Positions 1 through 5,926 of a stretch of 9,218 nt of DNA are shown piece after piece; the stretch's first letter is position 1; every line of letters begins with the position of its first letter. Position numbers and translations under genes: made by a program. The notes under the pieces are model-generated. The model made no database searches. It had not been told where the DNA came from and was given only the letters and a program-made list of their open reading frames with translations. Source of the stretch: Collinsella sp. (GTDB taxonomy: Bacteria; Actinomycetota; Coriobacteriia; Coriobacteriales; Coriobacteriaceae); contig JAHAGQ010000038.1 in the NCBI GenBank assembly GCA_018373675.1, forward strand, positions 1-9,218. The letters are read 5' to 3'.

Positions 1-114
1 ATTCAGCATCAGGGTAGCGCTGCGACGCGGAAATCGCGCGCCGTTGCCGCGCCCCGCAGTGCCCGCTTCCCCCGAGAACAATTATCAGTGCAGGTAGAAG
101 GCTTGCCAATTTCC
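1..114. other. Window edge with no supportable gene
   Basis: I see no convincing gene in this stretch. One plus-strand frame is open from base 2 to a TAG at about 95 and could be the last 31 residues of a gene entering from the left, but the short peptide matches no family I know and no plus-strand terminator follows it. Another plus-strand frame runs open straight through the adjacent minus-strand terminator, which argues that open frames here are chance in GC-rich DNA. Confidence 0.3.
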
Positions 115-147
115 AAAAAAGACCCGCATGGTCGACCCATGCGGGTT
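115..147 (-). terminator. Intrinsic terminator of the M24 peptidase unit
   Basis: A perfect 10-bp stem (ACCCGCATGG at 122-131, CCATGCGGGT at 137-146) closes a 5-nt loop. Read on the minus strand it is followed directly by six T residues (the A run at 115-120). It is oriented to end transcription arriving from the peptidase gene, whose stop codon lies about 160 nt upstream. On the plus strand the hairpin is followed by TTAAAC, so it should be poor in that direction. Confidence 0.85.
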
Positions 148-217
148 AAACGTAGTAGATAGCCCGCTTACGTGGCGCATCTCTAGACTTTCAAATTGGT
201 CGACTTGGCCCCATGGC

Positions 218-284
218 AGTTGCGGTGAAATAGTTCCTGGATTATGCCTCTGTGGGCCAATCTGGGAACTATTCCTCCGCAACT
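218..284. repeat. 67-bp palindromic repeat, copy 1
   Basis: An inverted repeat with 20-nt arms (218-237 and 265-284, 18 of 20 positions complementary) and a 27-nt centre. The left arm reads AGTTGCGGTGAAATAGTTCC. Pairing can continue into the centre through GGATT / AATCT with wobbles, giving a stem of about 25 bp. A second element with the same arms and exactly the same total length lies at 1450-1516, so this is a repeat family and not a one-off hairpin. It sits between the peptidase stop codon (309) and its terminator (147-115), inside the transcribed 3' untranslated region. No T run follows on either strand, so it is not itself a standard intrinsic terminator. It resembles REP- or MITE-type non-autonomous elements in size and symmetry; that identity is inference. 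Confidence 0.8.
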
Positions 285-308
285 TATTGAAGGGCTATTG
301 GGAAGGGG

Positions 309-1397
309 CTAGTCTAGGCGGACTGGGTCGTGGGGGTAGGCGTTGAGGATCTCGACGCCGGACTCGGTGACCAGGGCAAGGTCTTCGATGCGGACGCCGG
401 TGCGGCCGGGGAGGTAGATGCCCGGTTCGATGGAGAACGTCATGCCCGGCTCGATAACCTGCTCGTTGACGAGCGAAACATCGCCTGGCTCGTGGTCCTG
501 CAGGCCGATCGAGTGGCCCAGGCGATGCGTAAAGTACTGTCCGTAGCCCGCATCCTCGATTACGTCGCGCGCGGCGCGGTCCAGGTCGCACATGCGCACG
601 CCCGGGGTGATGAGCGCCTCGGCGGCCTCGTTGGCGCGGCGCACGATGTCGTAGATGCGTGCGGTCTCCTCGTCCGGCTCGCCCCAAAAGAATGTGCGTG
701 TCATGTCCGAGCAGTAGTTGCGATGACGCCCACCAATGTCGAACAGCACCACGTCGCCGCGCTTGAGTACGGTGCCGTCGGGCTCGTGATGCGGGTCGCC
801 CGCGTTGGCGCCAAAGCTCACGATGGGAGGAAAGCTAAAGCCCTCGCAGTCGTGCTTGCGGTACAGGCCGAGCATCTGGTCGGCAATTTCGCGCTCCGTC
901 ACGCCCTCGTGAACGAGCTTAATGGCGTCGGCCATCACGGCGTCGTTGGCGGCTGAGGACATGCGCATGAGCTCCTGCTCCGCGGCATCCTTGTGGGTGC
1001 GTGCGGCGGTGACGGCAAAGTCGCCCAGGAAGAACTCGCTCGCGGCGTGACGATCAATAAGGGGCATCAAAAAGCCGGAGCGCATAACGGTGTCGATGCC
1101 GAGAGGCTTGGCAGGATCGATCTCGCGCGCGATGGTGTCGGTCACGACGTCGGTATCGGTGTGATAGGCGACGCGGGCATTGTCGTACTCGGGCAGCTGA
1201 TGCAGGGCGTTGACCAAGATCACCGGCTCGGCATCGCGTGCGAGCAGCACGCCGCAAAAACGCTCGAACATATCGGCATAAAAGCCGGTCAGATAGTAGA
1301 TCGACCACGGGTCGTTCACAAGCAGCTGCGCGCCGGGGTGCTGAGCCTCGAGCGCATCGAGCACGCGCGCCACGCGCTGGTCATCGACATGTGCCAT
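309..1397 (-). CDS. M24 family metallopeptidase, Xaa-Pro dipeptidase/aminopeptidase type
   Basis: Predicted cytosolic metal-dependent peptidase of 362 residues that probably removes residues next to proline during peptide use. It has the two-part creatinase/prolidase architecture: an N-terminal domain (about 8-130) and a C-terminal pita-bread M24 domain (about 140-350). All five expected metal ligands are visible: D220 (VVLFDIGG), D231 (CSDMTR), H295 (RLGHSIGL), E324 (SIEPGIY) and E338 (VRIEDL). H204 of the DPHH motif fits the usual substrate-binding histidine. The ATG at 1397 is chosen because GAAAGGA lies 6 nt upstream and the N-terminal domain starts properly there; the frame extends to 1448 but that extension has no family character. 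It follows the flavoprotein operon on the same strand after a 173-nt gap containing a palindromic repeat. I see no clear promoter of its own. The exact substrate (dipeptidase PepQ or aminopeptidase P) cannot be settled by eye. Confidence 0.93.
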   Translation of the reverse strand: MAHVDDQRVARVLDALEAQHPGAQLLVNDPWSIYYLTGFYADMFERFCGVLLARDAEPVILVNALHQLPEYDNARVAYHTDTDVVTDTIAREIDPAKPLGIDTVMRSGFLMPLIDRHAASEFFLGDFAVTAARTHKDAAEQELMRMSSAANDAVMADAIKLVHEGVTEREIADQMLGLYRKHDCEGFSFPPIVSFGANAGDPHHEPDGTVLKRGDVVLFDIGGRHRNYCSDMTRTFFWGEPDEETARIYDIVRRANEAAEALITPGVRMCDLDRAARDVIEDAGYGQYFTHRLGHSIGLQDHEPGDVSLVNEQVIEPGMTFSIEPGIYLPGRTGVRIEDLALVTESGVEILNAYPHDPVRLD

Positions 1398-1449
1398 ACA
1401 TCGTCCTTTCGCTAGGGTGCCACCATGGTATCCCAAGCGCCCCCACATA

Positions 1450-1516
1450 AGTTGCGGTGGAATAGTTCCTGGATGTCGGGGTTTTGGCGGAAATCAGGAA
1501 CTATTTCACCGCAATT
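1450..1516. repeat. 67-bp palindromic repeat, copy 2
   Basis: An inverted repeat with 22-nt arms (1450-1471 and 1495-1516, 20 of 22 complementary) around a 23-nt centre. The arms match copy 1 at 218-284 almost base for base while the centres differ, and both copies span 67 bp. It lies 54 nt past the DUF1667 stop codon and 52 nt before the peptidase start, so the minus-strand transcript of the operon would fold it into a long hairpin. No T run follows. It may protect the upstream mRNA end or simply be a mobile palindrome that settled in a permissive spot. Confidence 0.8.
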
Positions 1517-1521
1517 GAGGA

Positions 1522-1563
1522 GGGGCGGGGTGGATGGCGGGGTTGGTAAAAGAGCCCCGTCCC
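1522..1563 (-). other. GC-rich hairpin after the flavoprotein operon
   Basis: GGGGCGGGG (1522-1530) and CCCCGTCCC (1555-1563) pair at 8 of 9 positions across a 24-nt loop, starting 7 nt past the DUF1667 stop codon. It could slow polymerase or mark the operon 3' end together with the neighbouring palindrome. It lacks a T run, so I do not call it a terminator. Confidence 0.35.
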
Positions 1564-1570
1564 TAATTAG

Positions 1571-1972
1571 CTACCTAGCTCGGTCGATGTCCATGCTGGC
1601 GATGAGGTCGATGCCCGTGTTGAGGAGGTTCTCTAGCACGACGTCGCCCATGCGGATGGGGGCTTTGACGACCAGGCCGCGGATGAGGTCCATGGCCGGG
1701 GCATGGAGTGCCAGCGGGATGGCTTCGGCCGTGCGCACGGGCAGCAGAGCATCGTCGCCGCCGGATACGGCCACGGTGGTGGTAAGCACGCGCATGGGGC
1801 AGGTGAGCTCCTGGTGCGAGAATGCATCGCCGCGCGGGCAGCTGTTGCCGGTCACGGAGCGCACCTCTACCACGGCGCCGTCTGCGCTTCGTTCGACCTC
1901 CACGGTCAGGAGGCACTCGGAGGGACAGGTGGTACAGTTGAACTGCAGCGTCTCGATCACATTTGCGCTCAT
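1571..1972 (-). CDS. DUF1667 family cysteine-rich protein
   Basis: A small protein of 133 residues matching the DUF1667 pattern, a family usually encoded beside GlpA-like and NAD(P)/FAD oxidoreductase genes. Five cysteines are visible: C13, C16 and C20 (CTTCPSEC), C45 (SCPRG) and C58 (TCPMR). This spacing suggests a bound Fe-S cluster or zinc; which one is unknown. The C-terminal half (about 60-130) has no cysteines and looks like a small folded domain. There is no signal peptide or membrane segment, so it is probably a cytosolic small subunit or electron-transfer partner of the two upstream flavoproteins. The ATG at 1972 lies 4 nt after the upstream stop, with AGGAGG at 1982-1987 inside the end of the upstream gene, a coupling arrangement. 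A longer in-frame start at 2023 lies inside that gene and has no comparable support. It is the last gene of the operon. Confidence 0.85.
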   Translation of the reverse strand: MSANVIETLQFNCTTCPSECLLTVEVERSADGAVVEVRSVTGNSCPRGDAFSHQELTCPMRVLTTTVAVSGGDDALLPVRTAEAIPLALHAPAMDLIRGLVVKAPIRMGDVVLENLLNTGIDLIASMDIDRAR

Positions 1973-1976
1973 GGCT

Positions 1977-3329
1977 TTACGCCTCCTCAACGGGATCGAC
2001 GGACAGGACAATCTCACTAACACCCAGGTCGAGTACGCGCTGAATCGCCTTTGCCGGCAGCGGGAAGCTTTCCATTACGCTCGGTTTAAACGGGCGGACC
2101 TTGCCTGCGAACAATTCCTCGTCGCCTGCCAGAATGCGCACACGGGCGGAATCGACCGGTCGGCGCACGCGGAAGTTGAGTTTGGTGAGTGCCACAGCCG
2201 TAATGCGTCCCGGCAGTGCGTAGCCCGCAATGCCGGCGGGGGAGACCGTGAGCTCGCAGCTGGCGCCCATGCTATCGCCGACACCCAACGCGTATGCCGC
2301 CGCGGCTGCACCTGCGCGTTCGGACTCGGTCGTCACGTTGTCTACCAGGTCGTGCACGTGCAGCACGTTGCCGCAGGCAAAGATGCCCGGAACGCCTGTC
2401 TGCAGGTTCTGGTCCACCACGGCACCGCGCGTGCGGGGATCCAGCTCCACGCCCGCGGCAACCGAAAGCTCGTTCTCGGGAATCAGGCCCACTGAAAGCA
2501 GTAGCGTGTCGCACGGAACAACGCGCTCGGTCCCCGGAATGGGTGCCAGGTGCTCGTCGACTTGACTCACCTCGACGGCTTCCACGCGATCGTGACCGAT
2601 TACGCGCGTGACGGTGGTGGACAGGTGCAGCGGAATGCCAAAGTCGTCCAGGCAGTTCTTCACATTGCGACGCAGGCCGTTGGCGTACGGCATGAGCTCG
2701 TACACGCCCTCGACCGAAATCCCCTCGAGCGTGCAGCGGCGCGCCATGATCAGTCCGATGTCACCCGAGCCCAAAATGACGGCGCGCGAGCCGGGTTTGA
2801 GGTTCTCGATGTTGATGTATCGCTGCGCCAGGCCGGCCGTAAACACGCCGGCGGGTCGGTTGCCGGGAATCTTGATCTCGCTGCGGGTGCGCTCGCGGCA
2901 ACCCATGGCAAGGACGACCGCACGCCCGGTGAGCTGCAGCATACCGGAGGGATTCATGAGCGTGACGGTGCGGAGTGTGGCGTCTTCCGTGGACTCGCCC
3001 GAATCAATCCCAAGCACCATGCTGTCCAAGAACAGCGCAATGTCGGTCGCGCGCACCTGGTCGATAAAGCGCTGCGCATACTCGGGGCCGGTGAGCTCCT
3101 GCTTAAAGTGCGAAAGGCCAAAGCCGGGGTGAATGCACTGGCGCAGGATGCCGCCCAAGTGTTGCTCGCGCTCCACGATGGCCACGCGCGCGCCGGCCTT
3201 GTGCGCGGCAAGTGCGGCCGCCATGCCGGCAGGTCCGCCGCCGATAACGACGACGTCGAACGCCTGCGTCTGCACCGCTTCCGTAGCTCCTGCCTCCGCG
3301 CGTTCGTTGCGCATATCAAACGTCGCCAT
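1977..3329 (-). CDS. NAD(P)/FAD-dependent oxidoreductase, middle gene of GlpA-like operon
   Basis: A 450-residue two-dinucleotide-fold flavoprotein of the pyridine nucleotide-disulfide oxidoreductase superfamily. The FAD-binding GGGPAG motif is at 30-35 and the second nucleotide fold GSGDIG at 187-192. The late FAD contact GIFACGN is at 315-321. A conserved-looking LGGILRQCIHPGFG stretch around C65 resembles the segment seen in family members encoded next to GlpA-like subunits and in opine-oxidase A subunits; a single cysteine there means it is not a classical CxxxxC disulfide reductase. The last 100 residues form a tail of unknown role. It probably moves electrons between the GlpA-like subunit and NAD(P) or a carrier; direction and partner are inference. 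It starts 1 nt after the upstream stop with AGGGGG just inside that gene. The first 20 residues are poorly conserved in character, so ATG at M6 remains possible. Confidence 0.88.
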   Translation of the reverse strand: MATFDMRNERAEAGATEAVQTQAFDVVVIGGGPAGMAAALAAHKAGARVAIVEREQHLGGILRQCIHPGFGLSHFKQELTGPEYAQRFIDQVRATDIALFLDSMVLGIDSGESTEDATLRTVTLMNPSGMLQLTGRAVVLAMGCRERTRSEIKIPGNRPAGVFTAGLAQRYINIENLKPGSRAVILGSGDIGLIMARRCTLEGISVEGVYELMPYANGLRRNVKNCLDDFGIPLHLSTTVTRVIGHDRVEAVEVSQVDEHLAPIPGTERVVPCDTLLLSVGLIPENELSVAAGVELDPRTRGAVVDQNLQTGVPGIFACGNVLHVHDLVDNVTTESERAGAAAAAYALGVGDSMGASCELTVSPAGIAGYALPGRITAVALTKLNFRVRRPVDSARVRILAGDEELFAGKVRPFKPSVMESFPLPAKAIQRVLDLGVSEIVLSVDPVEEA

Positions 3330-3330
3330 C

Positions 3331-4788
3331 CTAGCGCACCCCCTTCAAAGGTCCCTCAACGAGCCACGAGCCAGTGTCCTCCAGCAGCACCTCGCTGGGG
3401 TCACACCCCAGCTCGCGCGCCAGAATCGCCACCACGCGGCTCTGGCAAAAGCCGCTCTGGCAGCGGCCCATGCCCGCGCGGCAGCGGCGTTTGACGCCCT
3501 CGACCGAAACCGCACCCGGACGGCGTCGAATCGCGGCAACAATCTCGGCCTCGGGTACTGTCTCGCAGCGGCAGACGATCTGCCCCCATGCAGGGTCGGA
3601 CTCAATGAGCTCTTCCTTGCGTGCAAGCGGCGCACGGTCGAAGTCGTCCGGCGCGCGGCGAATCGGATCCCAATCGGCCCGCTCGCGCAAAGCAACGCCC
3701 GCCTCGCGCATCACGTGCTCCATGCGCTCGGCAATGGCCGGCGCGCTTGCTACGCCTGGCGATTGAATGCCCGCCGCCTGGAACAGGCCTGGCACCACGG
3801 CCGACTGCCCAATAAAGAAGTCGTTCGTCCCCTTAATGACCGGACGCCCGCCGGCAAACGCGCGCACCACGCGACGCGTGTCCAGATCGGGAACCAGCTT
3901 GCGCGCTCCCGTCAGCAGCGCGTTCACATCGCTCGCATAAGTCTGTGTGTCGCCCGGCTCGCGCACGGCAGCGGTTGCGGTGATCACGGTGTTGCCGTGC
4001 ACGGTGCCCGTGACGATAACGCCCTTGGACACCGGCGTGGGCACGGGGTAGAGCGGCATGAGCGCGCGCGACTCCTTGTCCAGCACCACAATGTTTCCCT
4101 GGCGCCAGATCATTTGGAACTTCTCGGCGCCCGCCATATGCGAGATGTCCGCGGCGCCGTTGCCTGCGGCGTTGATCAGATAGCGGCAGCGCACATTGCC
4201 GGCAGGCGTCACCAGCGCAAAGCGCGCGGCTCCGTCATCCGAGCCGGCAACCTCAATGGCCTTCACCGGCGCGGACCGCATAAATGTCACCCCGTTGGCC
4301 ACGGCATTCTCCAGCGCGGCGATGGCCACTTCAAATGGGTCGACGTAACCGGTCGAGGGGCACCACAGCGCGCAGGTTGCCTCGGCACTCGCGCGCGGCT
4401 CCAGCTCATGGATGCGCTCGGGGCTAATGATCGACAGCTCGGGCACGCCGTTGGCCAAGCCGTTCTGGCGCAGCTGCTCCAGATGCGCACGGTCCTCGTC
4501 GTTAAATCCCAACACCATGGATCCGGTGCGGCGGAACAAAAAGCCGAGCTCCTGGGCCCAGGTACCATACAGCTCGCAGCCGCGGGCGTTGACCTGCGCC
4601 TTTACGGTGCCCGGTGCCGGATCGTAGCCGGCGTGCACCAGGCCGCCGTTGGCCTTCGACGCACCTAGGGCGACATCGTTGGCCGCTTCGACCACACAAA
4701 TGGACAGGTCATAGCGCGCGAGCTGCCGCGCGATGGCGCACCCGGTAATGCCCGCGCCCACAATTGCGATATCAAACGTTTCTGCCAC
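3331..4788 (-). CDS. GlpA-like FAD-dependent oxidoreductase with C-terminal [2Fe-2S] domain
   Basis: A 485-residue flavoprotein, first gene of the operon. The N-terminal DAO fold (about 5-370) opens with FDIAIVGAGITG (GxGxxG at 11-16), an acidic residue E34 at the end of the second strand for the FAD ribose, and a KANGGLVHAGYD substrate-side segment. The C-terminal 80 residues form a BFD-like [2Fe-2S] domain with C406-x-C408 and C443-x4-C448, as in anaerobic glycerol-3-phosphate dehydrogenase subunit A. C436 is an extra cysteine. It likely oxidises glycerol-3-phosphate or a related 2-hydroxy compound and passes electrons to the next gene product; the related L-2-hydroxyglutarate oxidase family is an alternative. 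The start is GTG at 4788 with GGGAGG only 4 nt away, a short but usable spacing, and it places the Rossmann motif at the expected distance from the N-terminus. No glycerol kinase or transporter is visible nearby to fix the substrate. Confidence 0.88.
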   Translation of the reverse strand: MAETFDIAIVGAGITGCAIARQLARYDLSICVVEAANDVALGASKANGGLVHAGYDPAPGTVKAQVNARGCELYGTWAQELGFLFRRTGSMVLGFNDEDRAHLEQLRQNGLANGVPELSIISPERIHELEPRASAEATCALWCPSTGYVDPFEVAIAALENAVANGVTFMRSAPVKAIEVAGSDDGAARFALVTPAGNVRCRYLINAAGNGAADISHMAGAEKFQMIWRQGNIVVLDKESRALMPLYPVPTPVSKGVIVTGTVHGNTVITATAAVREPGDTQTYASDVNALLTGARKLVPDLDTRRVVRAFAGGRPVIKGTNDFFIGQSAVVPGLFQAAGIQSPGVASAPAIAERMEHVMREAGVALRERADWDPIRRAPDDFDRAPLARKEELIESDPAWGQIVCRCETVPEAEIVAAIRRRPGAVSVEGVKRRCRAGMGRCQSGFCQSRVVAILARELGCDPSEVLLEDTGSWLVEGPLKGVR

Positions 4789-4805
4789 AGTGCCTCCCAG
4801 ACGAG

Positions 4806-4820
4806 TTGACAGGCTGTCAA
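4806..4820. promoter_or_regulatory. Palindromic operator candidate upstream of the flavoprotein operon
   Basis: TTGACA GGC TGTCAA is a perfect 6-3-6 palindrome ending 17 bases before the GTG start of the GlpA-like gene. On the minus strand a weak TAGGAT (4833-4828) would place the transcription start at or just before it, so a bound repressor would block initiation. The 15-bp size and odd symmetric spacer suit a dimeric winged-helix regulator such as GntR or DeoR types, but no regulator gene is in the window. The TTGACA half-sites could also act as a -35 box, yet no suitable -10 lies at the right distance on either strand. Confidence 0.5.
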
Positions 4821-4953
4821 TAAGACTATCCTACGGTCTGTGCGCCCCCAGCGCGGCGGTAATGCGGCGAACAGCCCCGCAACACCCGCCAACGGCAGGC
4901 GAGGGGTGACTCAGGACCATCGATGACCTCGTCTGCCGCCCCTGGTGTCAGAG

Positions 4954-5179
4954 GTTTGTCTCGTTCTGAAACGGTAAACAGAAGAACTGGGTTCCAGATG
5001 TTACAGATCGAGACGTTTGCCAGGCGGGCCCTCTGTTTGTCTCAATCTGTAACTGTTAGCTGAGGATTTGGGTTGTAGATGTTACAGATCAAGACAAACC
5101 TTCCGGAGGATTTTGAATGTCTCGATCTGTAACATCTAGACCCGGATTCCACTCTCACCTGTTACAGATTGAGATGTTT
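4954..5179. repeat. Six-copy alternating repeat array (19-nt motif)
   Basis: Six copies of a 19-nt motif, consensus GTTACAGATYRAGACAAAC, alternate in orientation: minus 4954-4972, plus 5000-5018, minus 5035-5053, plus 5081-5099, minus 5115-5133, plus 5161-5179. Gaps are 27, 16, 27, 15 and 27 nt, so the array is about 2.8 tandem units of 80-81 bp, each containing an inverted pair. The first copy differs from the fourth at 3 of 19 positions, and the last copies drift at the 3' end. The 27-nt linkers of the first two units are also similar (18 of 27). Copies 4 and 5 with flanking bases (AGATG / CATCT) form a stem of about 22 bp with one mismatch. Alternating orientation with two fixed linker sizes is the layout of BIMEs built from REP sequences, although no single copy folds on itself. 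The rest of the 487-nt spacer, 4821-4953 and 5180-5230, shows no gene and only a weak interrupted hairpin near 4882-4909. Confidence 0.85.
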
Positions 5180-5230
5180 GTGTCCGCGCCAGCCCCGTAC
5201 CCAGCCGTGGTCCCATATAAACAAACCCCG

Positions 5231-5239
5231 TGGTAAACT
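5231..5239 (+). promoter_or_regulatory. Possible extended -10 promoter of the zinc-ribbon gene
   Basis: TGG followed by TAAACT fits an extended -10 element at 4 of 6 positions and would start RNA near 5246, leaving a 30-nt leader. TATAAA at 5216-5221 is an alternative -10. Neither has a good -35 box, so the assignment is weak. Confidence 0.3.
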
Positions 5240-5275
5240 TGACCGGACTGTAAATATTCCGAAAGGTACACCTCA

Positions 5276-5707
5276 ATGTCCAAATACATCAACGAGCTCA
5301 TGTCACCGCAGCTTATGGGCGTCATTTATGCCTTCGTGGGCTTTATCATCGCCCTGTACGTGCTGTCGGTCGTCTATGTGTTTATCGACGCTCGCCGCCG
5401 CGGCGCCAGCGCCTATGTGGCATGGGGCATCATCGCCCTGATTCCGTTTGTTGGCCTCATCGCCTACCTGGTCCTGCGTCCGCACTCTTACGCGGCCGAC
5501 CGCGAGGAACAGGAGCTGGACATGGCCCTGCGCGAGCGCCAGCTTGCCCAGTACGGCACCTGCCCGCAGTGCGGCGCCCCCATCGAGAAGGACTTTGTCG
5601 TCTGCCCGGTGTGCGACACCCAGGTTCGCAACGTGTGCCCCAGCTGCCATCGCCCGCTCGACGCGCACTGGAAGGTCTGCCCCTACTGCCGAACTCGCAT
5701 CCAGTAA
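5276..5707 (+). CDS. Two-TM membrane protein with double zinc ribbon
   Basis: A 143-residue protein. Residues about 13-36 and 47-68 are hydrophobic helices separated by a short basic loop (DARRRGAS), resembling the PLDc_N-type membrane anchor seen at the N-terminus of cardiolipin synthase-like proteins. A charged linker (about 72-90) leads to two zinc ribbons with four CxxC knuckles: CPQC with CPVC, then CPSC with CPYC, spaced as in double zinc-ribbon (DZR) proteins. By the positive-inside rule and the Zn cysteines, the ribbons should face the cytosol. Function is unknown; such proteins are often guessed to be small membrane-bound regulators or chaperone adaptors. The ATG at 5276 has GAAAGG 9 nt upstream. 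It stands alone between the repeat array and the hairpin before thrS and is probably monocistronic. Confidence 0.85.
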   Translation: MSKYINELMSPQLMGVIYAFVGFIIALYVLSVVYVFIDARRRGASAYVAWGIIALIPFVGLIAYLVLRPHSYAADREEQELDMALRERQLAQYGTCPQCGAPIEKDFVVCPVCDTQVRNVCPSCHRPLDAHWKVCPYCRTRIQ

Positions 5708-5796
5708 CGCATCCATCGCCGGGCCGGCCGCAAACCACGGGCGCCGCGCGTCCCGCAAACACCCCGCCCCCACACGATGAAGCATGCGTAGAAAAT

Positions 5797-5827
5797 CGCC
5801 CGCCGTGCCATTAAGGTGCGGCGGGCG
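5797..5827 (+). terminator. Hairpin between the zinc-ribbon gene and thrS, weak terminator
   Basis: A perfect 9-bp GC stem (CGCCCGCCG at 5797-5805, CGGCGGGCG at 5819-5827) encloses a 13-nt loop. On the plus strand it is followed by CTTGTAT, a poor T run. On the minus strand GATTTTC follows, so a bidirectional role is possible although nothing on the minus strand needs it. It ends at the thrS -35 box, separating the two units. I see no T-box specifier or AGGGTGG antiterminator motif that would make this a thrS T-box leader. Confidence 0.45.
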
Positions 5828-5828
5828 C

Positions 5829-5856
5829 TTGTATACCAAGGCAACCTGCCTATAAT
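5829..5856 (+). promoter_or_regulatory. thrS promoter
   Basis: TTGTAT (5829-5834) as -35 and a perfect TATAAT (5851-5856) as -10, with a 16-nt spacer. RNA would start near 5863, giving a leader of about 64 nt before the thrS ATG. The strong -10 suits a housekeeping gene. Confidence 0.65.
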
Positions 5857-5926
5857 GATGCAAGTCAAAAACGCCGAGCGCATCGCACGCACTTGCATCA
5901 GGCATCCGAGAGGAGAAAACATACCC

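Noticed and set aside
1425..2495. A 356-codon plus-strand open frame over the DUF1667 and oxidoreductase genes
   Set aside because: It crosses a palindromic repeat and two supported minus-strand genes, and its composition changes with the underlying gene. No family resemblance.
3133..4668. A 511-codon plus-strand open frame opposite the GlpA-like gene
   Set aside because: It spans the 3' end of the neighbouring oxidoreductase and most of the GlpA-like gene in antisense, is rich in R, A and H, has no motif and no ribosome binding site. It is a coding shadow.
4815..4820. TTGACA as the -35 box of the flavoprotein operon on the minus strand
   Set aside because: A -10 box at 16-18 nt would fall on the ribosome binding site, where the sequence is GGGAGG and not AT-rich.
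4954..5179. CRISPR array
   Set aside because: The copies alternate in orientation, repeats are only 19 nt and diverged, linkers are themselves partly conserved, and no cas gene is present.
5857..5926. T-box riboswitch in the thrS leader
   Set aside because: The leader is only about 64 nt, lacks the conserved AGGGTGG-type antiterminator sequence and a terminator before the start codon.
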